Source: Neurospora tetrasperma FGSC 2508
Lineage: Eukaryota > Ascomycota > Sordariomycetes > Sordariales > Sordariaceae
DNA length: 64,000 nucleotides
NCBI RefSeq assembly: GCF_000213175.1
Contig: NW_009799101.1
Coordinates: forward strand, 2,439,994-2,503,993
Direction of reading: 5' to 3'
Shown here: piece by piece, positions 47,258-59,023 of the stretch
Layout of the letters: every line of letters starts with the position of its first letter
Position numbering within the stretch: the stretch's first letter is position 1
The notes under the pieces: generated by a model
What the model was told of the DNA's origin: nothing
The model's input: the letters and a program-made list of their open reading frames with translations, nothing else
Databases searched by the model: none
Position numbers and translations under genes: made by a program

Positions 47258-48118
47258 GGGCCGTCTAGCATCACGTAATATGGATCTGAACGGTGGCCAT
47301 GGAACAGAAGGCATTATAGATCTTTGACTCTGCTGGCATAGATGTGGCAAGAAAAAGAAGAAAAAAATGTCGATTACAGGGTATGATCATGGTCGGAATT
47401 TTAAAAAGCATGTCGTAAAGGCATTCCGTTAAGGCTATATATTTTTTTGGTGTATGCAGGCGTGAGAGTCAGCATCAATGGTCTTGCACGAGATGAAATA
47501 GCATACCTACATCTGTGTATTACTGGTCTAGTCTAGGCAACCGGACCTAGCGAATTTACACTTGCTCACTCGAAATTCTCTGCCTTGCTTAATCAGGCAG
47601 GATTGGATGGACTTTACCGAGACCATGGGTCGCACCGACAAGCTGATCCATCCCCTCTCCCACGTGGCAGCCACACCTTATTTTGTACCATTTGTAATCC
47701 GTAATTGGTTCAGCATTTACTCGCTGCGTGCAAACAGCAAGGTCATGGCTACATACGTACAGCACAAGCCCGAGACATCATTGTTTGGTTCGTACATTCC
47801 TATCCGCTTGGGATCCAATTCAAGCAAAGAGAAGAAGGTTGATCGTGGAACTGATTCCAAAGACAAGTAAGATACATGCAACTAGGGACAAAAGAAGAGT
47901 GCAACTAACAAGAGAGCTCCTGGAGCTGGGAGTGATAAAGCTGTTTGCAAGATGTTCTAGAGGGAAAAGTTAAAAGGGAACAAGAACAGGACACGAACTA
48001 CTACTACTGGAAAGGCGTAACGCAGAATAGGGTGAATAGACAAATAAAAATAAAAAAGAAAGAAAGAAAGCCAGAAAAAGGAAGTCCAAAAAAGAAAAGA
48101 AAAAAAGTAAGGTCATTT
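47258..48118. other. Intergenic region between Whi5-like gene and tRNA-iMet
   Basis: No supported gene. A 102-codon plus-strand frame at 47562-47870 has no recognisable motif. The A-rich tract 48040-48107 contains the polymerase III terminator of the tRNA on the opposite strand. Confidence 0.6.
48100..48106 (-). terminator. RNA polymerase III terminator of tRNA-iMet
   Basis: Seven adenines on the plus strand give a T7 run on the minus strand 13 bases beyond the tRNA 3' end. Confidence 0.8.
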
Positions 48119-48190
48119 TAGCTGCAACTCGTTTCGATCGAGTGACCTCCGGGTTATGAGCCCGGCGCGCTTCCGCTGCGCCATGCAGCT
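48119..48190 (-). tRNA. Initiator tRNA-Met (CAT)
   Basis: A 72-nt cloverleaf on the minus strand without an intron. The acceptor arm AGCTGCA/TGCAGCT pairs fully, including the A1-U72 pair typical of eukaryotic initiators. The anticodon arm CCGGG-CTCATAA-CCCGG has the three consecutive G-C pairs of initiators and anticodon CAT. The T loop is ATCGAAA, with A54 and A60, instead of the usual TTC start; this too is specific to fungal initiator tRNA. The discriminator base is A. Confidence 0.96.
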
Positions 48191-48981
48191 TTTCCAACTG
48201 TTGAGATTTTTTGAGCCGTGAGAAACCTATATTACCATGTAACTGCACAGCCGTCAACAAACATATCAATGCCAGTGTCGTGATTGAAAGTTGCTATTGT
48301 CTCAAAAGCGAATGCTTTGGACGGATGCAGCGGTCCAGTCAAACCTTGGTTGCGACATAACTCACTGGCTTAGGTACTCAAGGGTATATAGGGCAAATGG
48401 AGACGCTTCCTTGTTTGAAAAAATCTGCGATGAGAATACTACTACTCTACTTGTCAAGCGGTCGTCGACCAAGCGACTTTGATTGCATGGTAGCTTCATG
48501 GCAAACTCCAGATACTTTGTTCAAGCTGAGAGCTCCCGGATCTCCCTTCATTTGTTTTCCTTATTAAGTTATCCATAAAAAGCGTCCTCTCTCGCCCATA
48601 ATTGTATTGTTCTGTGGTAACAGCTCCCTTTGATGCGCAAGCCGCTTCGCTAAGGGCTGACTGACAAAACAGGTTTCCAGAATATCCAAACAACGCCGAT
48701 GCTAATGAACAGGGTGGTATAATGGTATCAAAAGTGTGTGTGCGAAAAGGGGTTGAAAGAAGAAGAAAAAAGAGGCAACTTCCAGCAATGCATCATTGTG
48801 GGGCGTATGGATGTACTCGACAAGAGCCATCAGTCACATCGACACTCCTCCAACATGCCCCGCGCGCAATCAGCGAGGAGCTTGAGATAGCTCCGTGCAG
48901 AAGAATAAGCAGAAAGGAGGCATGCGAAGGTATGATCACTAGGCGGGGAGAGCTTCATCGCCAGATCCAGGCGGAAGTCAC
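48191..48981. other. Intergenic region, no gene seen
   Basis: About 790 bp between the tRNA and the 3' end of the Erf4-like gene. Only short frames without motifs occur. Confidence 0.6.
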
Positions 48982-50752
48982 TCATAAGACAGTTACAGCT
49001 GGTGGTTGTTGCGGAGGTTCGACAGGCTCAACTTGTATGGCCCCGTCAGTCCCGCGAGAGGCACCCGGTGTAGGTGGTGCAGGGGCAATCTCGGGATCCG
49101 GTATTTGAATATCCAGCTACCGTCCTCAAGTTAGCATACGGTCACCGCAGGTAAAGAATACGGTTTAGGAAAAGACGTACTGTCATGTAACCGGTCCTCT
49201 TCAGTGGCACGATCTTGGGGGGGATCGTGCCATCTTCACTACCCACCGTCTTCTCCATCTCTTTGTTCCACTGTTCAATCCAATTTTCGAGCCTTTGCAA
49301 CCGTGCCTTTACACCGGTAAACCCAAAGTCTTCCCATAGCCAGCCTGTTGCAAGACCCAGAATGCCGTCCAAAATGTTGCGCCAGTTGTATGGACTAAAT
49401 ATCGGCACAAGCTCGGAGTTCAGCTTTTGGATCACACGCCGGAACTCTTGCTCTGATAACCCTGCCGGCTCGAGGATTTCGGGGTACAGGTTTGAGAACG
49501 TAGGAGCCAGATCACCCTCCAGTAGCCAATCCCGACGGACTCGGATAATTCGCGTATTGATGTATTCAGGAGAATCCAGGGGGACGTGCGGGTTGAGGTG
49601 CGGGTAGCAAGCATGCTGAGGTCCCCATTCGTCGCCAGCGTCTGGTTGCTGGTCAGGATCCCCCAAAATATCAGAGTCATCTGATGAAATGGCAGAACCA
49701 ATGCCGGATATCCGTGATCCTATTGACTGCCGGGCGTCCATCATATCCGGTCCTCGTTCCAAGTCGGGAGAAAATCCGGCCCCATCTCTCTCCTCCTGCT
49801 TGGTTTCCGTTGGAGCCATGTCTTCTTTCTCTTTCCCTTTGTCCAAACCTTTCTTCCCGTGATCGAAGCTCAGCCCAACCGGCACCCGACTCTTGGTGCT
49901 TGATATACTTTGACCCCGAGTCCCTCGTCCAGACGCGCTCGATTCCGGGATTTCTTCAATAGCGCGGATGCGAGAGGGTCCTGCGTCTGTCTCCTCCACT
50001 CGTTCAATGGGCGAAGGTGGTATGCTAGCTCGTTTCCCTTCGAGGGAATGTCGAAGTGTGCGCGGCAGAGGGGAACGCTGCCCACTGCCTGTACTACGCT
50101 CAAGTTGCAGACTGGCTCGAGCACTGATGACTGAATGCCGTGGCTGTTGTTGGTTCTCGGGTACGGTTAACAATGGCTGATCGCCGGCGGCGGTAGCTGT
50201 TGGATATGACGGATCGAAATCGAGGTGGGGCGAGGGCAGCGAGAGAGGGATCGCCGGCGGCGGAGGCGATGACTGGCGTCTCCTCCGAGTTGCTGCAGCA
50301 GGAGCAGGTGGAAGCCTCGGGGTGGAATTGGTCGGATTCCAAAGACGAGCAGGGGATTGGCGATGAGGAGAATGGAACTGGGCGTACTGGCGGTGGAGGG
50401 GAGAGCTGGATGTCGCAACTGCGCCGCGGGTTCGAAAGGGTGATTGCAAGAGCAACACTGGAGTATTATCGGGTGCCCTGCGCGGCGAGCGGCCAAAGCC
50501 GGGCGCGAGCGCGGGAGAAAGCGCTGCGGGGGGTGGAGGGGAAGGAGTCGAGGTGTGTGCGCCCGGATAGTTGGGTTGTAGCGACGGAGACGGCAGTTGA
50601 GGATTATTGGCGGTTAAGGGGTCTGGAGCATGCGGCGATGAATGGTATGTTGTAGATGGCGGTTCGATGGCGGTCGAATCTACGGCGGCTGCTTCAGGCA
50701 ACGAGTAGAGGTGGGCTGGTGGTGCCGTTGGTGAAGCCGTTGGAGCGAGCAA
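48982..50752 (-). CDS. Erf4-family palmitoyltransferase subunit (Golgin A7/ERF4)
   Basis: Exon 1 is 50752-49181, the intron 49117-49180 (GTACGT donor, GGTAG acceptor), and exon 2 49116-48982, giving 568 residues. The first 370 residues are disordered and rich in Pro, Ser and Ala. The Golgin A7/ERF4 domain follows at about 385-535: YPHLNPHVPLDSPEYINTRI, RDWLLEGDLAPTFSNLYPEI, FSPYNWRNILDGILGLATGW and IPPKIVPLKRTGYM. The second exon continues with LDIQIPDPEIAPAPP, as expected for fungal homologues, which supports the intron. In yeast Erf4 forms a complex with the DHHC protein Erf2 at the ER and enables Ras palmitoylation. The hydrophobic ILDGILGLATGWLWEDF stretch is probably membrane-associated. 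The exact start among the upstream codons is uncertain because the N-terminus is low complexity. Confidence 0.88.
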
Positions 50753-51383
50753 TCAGTGGCGGCCGCAGAAACGGCCCCCTCGACAACGTGGAAATTCCGT
50801 CTTGCGCTTGGTGGCCGGGTCCGTGTTGGTCGTCTGCAGCTCTTCGCACTCAGGGGATCCCGACTTGTGATTTGTTGCTTCCTTGTCAAGCCGCCCGAGT
50901 CCTGAAGTGTAAAAGCTCCGGCACCGACCCAGGTCGAAACCTCAAGCTTGACCACGATCAACCCTGTACGCAGACAGCTGGACTGCTCAAGCCCCGTCGT
51001 CGTCGACAGGTCAGCCGTCTTCGTTGAGGTCCACCGGTTCCTCCTGGCTCGCGATCGAGTTGTTGGCTTGCTCCCCTTATCTCGATTAATCTGACGCCAA
51101 CAACGGCGGCAGCAGTCGCGGCAGAATTGACACTGGACGATCGGCGTGGAAGGCAACCTGTATAGCCACAAACTTGACACTTTCTCTCTTTCCCGTAGCC
51201 CCGAGGACAGCGCAGGGCGGCAAGGACAATGTCGGACAATTGCCAGTTTGTCGGTTGACAATAATTGCGAGTTTCCAGCGATATGCAGGGCGCGGCGCTT
51301 GGGGTGCTCTGACTGGCTCCTTTCTCTCGACTGCACGAGTGGGTGTGGAGGCGGTTGATTCCACCTTGACCCAGGGCCGCTCA

Positions 51384-51851
51384 TCAAGCAAGCAGCCCAG
51401 CCGACCCAGGTCTTGTCAGCTGGCGGCAACCGACAATCAAATACCACCACCGTCTTGCTTGGGTCTTCGACGAACCTGCCCTGGATGTACCTAGCAAAGC
51501 GACTTGAATCACTCGGCGGATGTGGTTGAAAATCGAAACGGGGTTTGAGGCGATTATCGACAATTCTGATTCTTCATTTGCAATCTGTACAACATCAACG
51601 CATGCCGTAGCGAACGCCAAATAGAAAGCTGCTTGATCGAGGTATGGTTGGGTGGTCAGATTGGTCCTTCGTGGGCGCTGAGGAGAAAGCTGATGTTCCA
51701 AGTATTTGAAGTTTTTATTCTGCCACCCCTTTTCAATGGTAACCATCAAGCAAAGCTTGGCCCTTACTCCTTCGGCCGTAGGCGGTAGATGATCTCTCAG
51801 CATTTCCAGAATCTCCGCGTTCCTGGCAAGCTCACTGGTCAGGGGTATCAA
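51384..51851 (-). CDS. Doubtful ORF, 155 codons
   Basis: This minus-strand frame starts MIPLTSELARNAEILEMLRD and has a plausible helical composition in its first 100 residues, but no family motif was recognised and no upstream or downstream exons were evident. It could be a fragment of a gene or chance. Confidence 0.15.
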   Translation of the reverse strand: MIPLTSELARNAEILEMLRDHLPPTAEGVRAKLCLMVTIEKGWQNKNFKYLEHQLSPQRPRRTNLTTQPYLDQAAFYLAFATACVDVVQIANEESELSIIASNPVSIFNHIRRVIQVALLGTSRAGSSKTQARRWWYLIVGCRQLTRPGSAGLLA

Positions 51852-53045
51852 CCACCTTCATACCGAGAATGTTACCCAACATGACCGTTGAAAAGCCTCA
51901 GCCAGCTCTTGTGCGACGCCCATGACCAGCTGGTGGAATTTGTCTGAATGTCATTTTCCCACTACTTCGGTATGCCCGAACATAGCATGTCTACACATTG
52001 TAATGCGCCATGCCGTGCGACGTCCTGATGGCATTACAATGCGATAATAGTTTGCTTGTTAGTTTGGTTCTTCGACCATGGGTTGAACAGGGGAGTTTTG
52101 GGGCTTCCATTACCCTTTCAAAAGAGGAACCGTCCTCCTTTCGTAACGATATGGGACAACAACATCAACAAGGGTCCAGAACGCTACAGAAGCCTCTTAC
52201 GGATGTCCTCTTAGCCTCTCTCCATATCCTTGAAGGCCTTTGTAGTGTAAAGACTGGATGATATCAGCCTCACGGCCTTCACCCAATCGAAGTGGATCCA
52301 GTAAAGCTTTGGCTCGTTGGTACCAGACTCTCTATCAAATCAGGGCTGGATTGTACGGATTCGATCTCCGATGGCCGTTACAGATGCATGACACTGAATA
52401 CCGGATGAACTCATAATCGATCCCGATTCGGTGTGGTGCTCGGACGCTGCAAGTCCAAGCATGAACACCTAAGGGTTATGCGTTTGACCAACACATGGGA
52501 AAGGCTATAGCGCAAAGAAGGTACACAATTCAAGCAAGCGTTCACGCAATTTTATCTGCAGGTACATATACCGGCGGTGTGTTGTAGTGTACCAAAGCGT
52601 ACTATGCTTGAGCAACCTTTGACCTGGCTAGCAGGGTTAATTACAACCTCTTGTTGCCGTGGGCTCGTTCTTCACATGGATGTTTCCCCAAGAGAGGCAT
52701 CGATTCTCCATATCTACACCTATTCCTTACAGCCTTTCATGTTCTCCTGTCGGCAAGCAAGCAAGCGGAGCTTCCACATGGGCGCGCATGTCCGTCCTGC
52801 ATTAGGGCCAAAAGCCCACGTGCAAAAAGTCCATTGCAAGAGGGACATCGACTGGATTGTGCTTTATTTGGTTTTCACTTCAACCCCAAATGCTCAACGG
52901 CTGTGTGCCTCTCACCACAAATACTCCACAGGAGAGGAGCATCTCTTCAATGTCGACTAATTCATTTTACCATGGTGGATGAAAGGAGTTCCGATGCGGC
53001 CTTTTCCGTCCGAGACCTTTGAATGTGCCATTTGCGTCCAGAGGA

Positions 53046-53083
<38 letters not shown>
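53046..53083. repeat. T12A26 homopolymer tract
   Basis: Twelve thymines are followed directly by 26 adenines; the first 24 bases are self-complementary. Confidence 0.9.
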
Positions 53084-53085
<2 letters not shown>

Positions 53086-54113
53086 CAAAATTCCCAGCCG
53101 ACGCTGATGCAGGGCCTCATTTTACCTAGCCAATGAAACCAATCATTATGGCTATTTGCAGCAAATATTCCGAGCTCTTCCGCAAGCGAGGCCGGGAACC
53201 TACTACCTTATCTGGAGACCCAAGCGGGGTTGAGAATCAGATGTCAGAAAGTTGCTCGTCGTCGCTAACAGCCATGTGTAGGTGAGTCGATGAGCATGAC
53301 TGTTAGCACATCGAGGTTTCATTCTTGATACCCAATGCCACCACCTCTGAAGGTGCCACTGCCAATGGCACAATGCAGTGAAACACCAACGTGGAGGGGA
53401 GCTGCACGCAATCCAAAGCTCGAACGAGCCAAGCCCAGGGCGGCTAGGGCCATGACTTATAAACCTACCACTTCCTCTTCTTCTCCACTTGGTAGCAAGT
53501 CTCTGTCTCTCGGCTTCCCAAACCCTCCGGAGATCTCTTCCAGGCCGTGCGTTTCTTTCAGTTAAGTACGCGTTGCAGCAACTTAACATCAAGTCCGTCG
53601 CCACCATTCACGCTACTGTGCGGATTGCGGGATCGATTGCCTGGATGGCAGCTCGCTGTGGGCTCCAAAAGAAGCTGAATGAATGACGGACGTGCAGTCA
53701 TCTGGCATCCGACAGCGACGGGACGAACCCATCTTCCCCGCAACTCCAATTGGTTTAGTTGCAGACTACGTCACAGTGTCCCGCCTTGCACCTACTTACT
53801 CACCCGTCCTTGCTTTGCAACATCGCTTCCCTTCGTTGTGAGGGCCGCACCATCCATACAACTTAACAACACCCGGCACCCTTCTCTTGCCCTAGGATAG
53901 TCACTCACCATCTGTCAAACACGTCTCCTGTTATTGTCAAAATCTGCGGGCAATCCCTGGGCTCTGGTCGCGGCGAAAATCAAAACACCACTCAGCTGCA
54001 CATATACGGTGCATTGCGCTCTCGCTCAAAGGTGCTAAAGTACAGCCACGACGCATTCGCTTCGCTGTTTCTGCCCGAGGAGTCAATGACAGACGCAACA
54101 ACGCCTGGACTCC

Positions 54114-55951
54114 ATGACAGAAGCGCCACCAAAACCACATCCGATTCACCTCAAGGCCAAAGCTCCAAACATGGCCACAGTAACTTCTATAGAGACCGAG
54201 GACACTCCCGCCATGTCGCCGTCCACTCTCGATAGTCGTCCGGTCCGCCGGGCCGCAACCATCGGCGAAGGGTCCCAGCCAGCCCAACTTCGCCGCCGCC
54301 TCGTGAATTCTCAATCCACCTTAGGGACCTCGTTTGGAGAGTTCAGGCGACGCAGCTCAACCTTCTCGGACTACAGTCTAGATGCCGCAAGAAGGAATCT
54401 TCATCATGAGATTTTGAACCCGGCGGCCAGCTTCGATTCCGATGAGCATGGAGCTTCAGAATCCTCCTTGATGCCTTTGGCATTTGCGCTGCTGCCAGCC
54501 GTTGCAGGCATGTTCCACAACAAGGGGAGCGACTTCATTACTGATATCATCCTAATTGTTCTCGCCGCTATCTTTCTCCATTGGTCTCTCACAGTTCCGT
54601 GGTACGTTTTGGTGTCTCATATGATGGTCTGCTCTTTCAACTTACACGGTAGCACAGGAACATGTACAAGTCGGCCCAGCAGGTGCGCTTAGAAAACGAG
54701 CAAATCGTCGAATCAGCCCTCGACGAAGAAGATGGAACGTCACCCACAGTAACAGCTATCCAAACACCATCCGTGGAGGTCGAAGAACCACGTACACCGA
54801 TTGAAAGCAAGCACACTACATCTACGAGCGAGGAAAACACTAAACTAGATAGTCCTGACATACCTATCGTCCCTCAACAGGAACCCCACAGCCCTCGCCA
54901 CACCCGCCGCGTTCACAAAGCCCTTGGCGAGCTTTACAAAATCGAATCGCTCGCTCTGGTACTTTGTTTTGTCTCTCCGTTGATGATGGCCTATTTACTG
55001 CAGATCATGCGCAACCAGTTCAAGTCAGAGGGCGGGCTCGTCTCTGACTTTTCCCTAACGCTTTACATTTTTGCAGCCGAAGTCCGGCCTTTTTCGCACC
55101 TCATCAAGCTCATTCAAGCGCGCACGCTACATCTCCAGCGCATCGTCCACAAAAACCCATATTCCGAGTCGGCCATAACTCCGACCAAGTTGCAGGATAT
55201 TCTGGAGCGGCTGGGCGAGCTGGAACAACGTGCTACGGGCTTAAAGCCATCGAATGGGTCGGCAAACAACCTTGACAACAACGGACAAAACGATGGCTTG
55301 GAAGGAGGCCAGGACCAGCAGAACATGAACCCCAAAGTCCGCGATGGGATGGTGCGTGAAGTCCGCAATACGATTCAGCCCGATCTGGACGCGCTCAACC
55401 GTGCAGTCAGACGCTATGAGAAAAAGGCTACTGTTCTGGCTTACCAGACAGAGGCAAGGTTGGGCGCGCTGGATGGCAGACTAAACGATGCTATTGCGCT
55501 GGCAGCCGCGGCGGCCAAGGCTGGAGGCACTGGTGCCAGACCGCACGGGAACAACAGCCGCGCAACTGGTGCTACGGGCGCCAATAGCGGGTTGAGTGTG
55601 TTCGGCCTGCTTGCAAAGGCGCTGGATACGATTGTCTGGGCGGCGGCCATGCCGTTCCAGGCATTGTTGGGTCTTGTTGTTTTGTTCCCGCTGAGGGCGG
55701 TGGCAGGCTTTCTGAAGGGGGTAACTGGAGGAAGCAGTAGTAGAAGCCGGGTTGCCGCTGGTAAGGTTAGTGGCACCGGTATTATGGGTGACGCGAGGAA
55801 AGGGATCAATGGGAATGGATTTGCGACTGGACCTGGGAATTCGAACGGATTCCCTCCATACGTCGGCGGGGCCGCTGAATATGGCTTTTCAGCGAGTGGT
55901 AGGCGAATGACATCGGGGAGTGGGAGCGGGGCGCGGTATTCAAGGAGATGA
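54114..55951 (+). CDS. Fungal multi-pass membrane protein, function unknown
   Basis: Exons 54114-54601 and 54658-55951 (intron with GTACGT donor and ACAG acceptor) give 593 residues; a start at 54171 (MATVTSIE) is also possible. The first 115 residues are polar and Ser/Thr/Arg-rich. Hydrophobic segments follow: LMPLAFALLPAVAGMF (about 119), DIILIVLAAIFLHWSLTVPW (about 144), LALVLCFVSPLMMAYLL in exon 2, FSLTLYIFAAEVRPF, and a C-terminal pair around IVWAAAMPFQALLGLVVLF. A predicted coiled coil sits at TKLQDILERLGELEQRA, and the C-terminus is Gly/Ser/Asn-rich. The splice joins TVPW to NMYKSAQQVRLENEQ, which gives a continuous sensible protein. I do not recognise a characterised family; it looks like a conserved ascomycete membrane protein, possibly of an internal membrane. 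Confidence 0.75.
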
Positions 55952-58900
55952 GTGAAGACTGACTGTAATGAAGGGATGAGAAACAACCATGTCGGGCGGC
56001 TGGTTCAATAACCATGGCTCTTTTGGCATGGGCGCTACCTACGCTTTTCCTGTTGTTATAAAGTATATATTCTTGTGTTTTCATTTGTCATAGTTGTCAT
56101 AGCCTGTTTGGTGAGGCGCCAGAAAGCGTAGAGCATTGGGCGAGATACCAACACAACGAAACCTCAAAAAGCTACATTATCACTACAAAATAGACGATAC
56201 CTTTGACATTTCTTACTATCTTATCTTGTTGCGGTACCCTGGCTCTCTTGCCTTGCGCCGACAACTCTTCCCGCGGCCACGCCATTCCATGATATGTACC
56301 TTGACTGACGGCTTCGGGATACGAATCGCCTCACCGTCGTGAACCGGAATAACCAGTCCATGCTTAAGCATACCATGACCGATGAGGAAGGTGAGCTTCA
56401 AGAAACCGTCCTCAGTGTCTTAGAACGTGGACGGCAGTCCGGCAGTACATACGTGGTAGGTTAGTTAGCACCATCGACCCGCCCTATCTATGTGGCTTCG
56501 AGTCATCCATCCAACCCACAATCCATACCGAGCTGTCGGGGTCGGTGATTTCAGCAGCTGATCCAAGATCAAAGTTACGCCAAACGGGTGGTTGCAGACA
56601 TATTACCGGGTTGCGGGGTATCAAGATCGGTAGATGTTGCCGAAGGGAGGTTGGGATACATTGAAATCGAAGTGAGGGGGGAGGGCTTGAGACTAAGGCA
56701 CGAGGGATCGATAAGCTAAGATGGGAGATAATATATTGAAGCTGTCCTGAAGGTGAAGAAAGTAAGCGGGAGTGGTAAGATCAAGAGAGTGTAGAGAGGC
56801 GCTGAGTTCTGTTTGAGACATGAAGTGCCTGTATGCGTGATGATGCGTCCAGCCTTTTCGCTTTTTTTTTTTTTTTTTTTTTTTTTTCTTGATTGAAAGC
56901 TGTTCTTAAATTTGGAAATGGGAGGTGCCTGGGAGGCGGGTGCTCATGAAGAAGGGAGGTTTGGTGATTGAGGTATGTTGACTGGTGGTGATGAGAGAAA
57001 GAGCAAGAAATACATCGGATGACCTATCGTTTGAAGTTGATCGGGACGGGATGAAGACGAAAGATGGGGCGAGGCTGAAAAGGCCCGCCCCGAGCCTCCA
57101 TCATTGGGATGACCTAGGCCCCCCTCCCCCCACGACGAGCCGACCCAGTTAGGCTGCCCTAACAGGGTGGTACTGTGTATGTAAAAGGCCTCTGGCTTAA
57201 ATGGTGGATCCATCAAGGATTGTAGCTCCAGCCCAAACACAAGTGCAACCTTGAAGCTAAGAGCTAAAACCTTATCTGGGTCAACGATGAAATGTGTGAC
57301 ATCACCCAAAAGCAAGCCGACATGGTGGCATTACTAGTGCGAAGAGCCGCTATGTATGTAATCGGGGAGCTTACCGTTTACCTGTTTTCCCTCTCCCGCC
57401 CGATAGATTTTCATTCTGGGGGTTGGAGGGAGAATGGAGGGATAAGTGGCCGGAGTCGTCACGGCCGGAGGGGGGGTCCGTTCGCGTTCTCGCCGTGTCG
57501 CCAATGTCCCCCATCCCGTCTCCAAACAACAGTTCCAGCCTTTCTTGGGGTTGCTTGCTGGCACCATGGTAACCAATGGATCTCCGAAGCCAAGATGCAT
57601 TGATGTTCCCACATCAGGTTTCGAGCACGCATCCAAGGAACCTAGAAAGGTACATTGCAGTGGGGACGGAGGCAGAAGCAAAAGCAGGTCCAGAAGGCTG
57701 CGGCTGCATCTTCCTTCGCAGTCGGGACTATCCACCACCACGTCGGCGCCGACTTTCTTACCTGTACTATGATGTCCCAGCCTCCTGAGATTTGGACAAT
57801 GGAAAGTGCGTTCGTCGAAGCATCATGAACAAACGAACAACGGGAAAGGAGATCGTCACAGAAGGCTCGGACCACACGGTCGGCGGATGTGAAACTGGCA
57901 ATCTGCAGGAAGGCTGGACGGGCTCGAACATTCAGTTGCAGTGCATCGATATGTCCCCGGCATGCCGTCGAAACCAACCTCAGCTGCAGCAGTTTCCAAT
58001 ATGCAGTGTCGGGTGTTATGCACCTTGAGAGATGCTGCAGAATGGATACGCAGCCCTCCTCCAAGATTAGTCGGCCGGCTTTTAGCTGGCAGTCTGTTTC
58101 GGTAGTCGGGACGCTTGACTGGCCTCACTGGACACTGGCATCCACCCCACGGCGGAGAAGCGAGAGAGAGACACCCGGACACCATGCCCTGCGGCGCTGC
58201 GGCGCTTCCTAGAGCAGGAATTCCGTACTCTTGGCAAGCAGGAATTGGATCTTGATGCCTCGATTTCCATCCACCCTTTTTCCTGTCCTGGAAGACATGG
58301 CAGCATGGATCCCAGAAAAGGCACAGCACCCACCAGGGTAGATCCTGGACATCCTCAACGCCATGTCACCATACGTCCCCTCCCCTCCCTTCCTACCCAA
58401 CCTCTACCTAGCTGGCCCGCTCTCCCGGAGACAATAGAGCTTCCAATACCTATGAGACGACAAGCCACCGTCACGTTTTGCTTCCATTCGTGGCCTACCC
58501 ATTGCCTCTGTCTGATGGTGAAGGCCCGACATGGAGACGCCACCGAAAAGGTCGGCCTCGACGTTGTGCCTCTTCTCCAGGATATATAGCTCTTCTTATA
58601 CCTGCCTCACCAGTACTCTCCTTCAAAGAGCCTCACAGGACGGGGGAGAGAAAAAAGTCGTGTTCCTGACTGTACCCATGTCATTACATGTTATCTAAAA
58701 CCGGTATACCTCTGCCTTCACTATGATCTCGATCCAGATTTTAATCGTTTGATCGGCCCTGTGCAACCCCCTCCGATATCTCCCAGGCCAGTATCCTCCA
58801 TCTGCTTGCGGTTATCCGGTTCTGGTGTTTCTTCCACAGTACTATATCTGGTCTTGTTCTTGCCCATTGTTGCTTCGCTTGGCTTTCATCCACTGATAAA

Positions 58901-59023
58901 TCAGTCATGCCATTGGGTCGGATGGGATAGACTACTACCTATGGGTGTCCGCAGGCTACATTACTACTCACTTGTCAAAGACTCGAGCCGTCTCGGTGCA
59001 GTGCCGTCGACGGAGGCAGCGAA
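55952..59023. other. Intergenic region of about 3 kb
   Basis: No supported gene. Short frames on both strands overlap and lack motifs. A 26-base T run is at 56862-56887. The last few hundred bases should hold the promoter of the DUF4203 gene. Confidence 0.6.
56862..56887. repeat. T26 homopolymer
   Basis: A run of 26 thymines on the plus strand. Confidence 0.9.

Larger units (their letters stand above)
50753..54113. other. Divergent intergenic region of about 3.4 kb
   Basis: This region lies between the 5' ends of the Erf4-like gene and the membrane protein gene and should contain both promoters. The only frame that looks somewhat protein-like is on the minus strand at 51384-51851. A T12A26 tract is at 53046-53083. 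From 53,700 to 54,100 the plus strand becomes pyrimidine-rich, like a promoter or leader. A short upstream ATG at 54086 opens a different frame that overlaps the membrane protein start. Confidence 0.55.

Noticed and set aside
50680-51450. 256-codon minus-strand frame upstream of the Erf4-like gene
   Set aside because: It has a basic, low-complexity composition and no domain, and it overlaps the start region of the Erf4-like gene in another frame.
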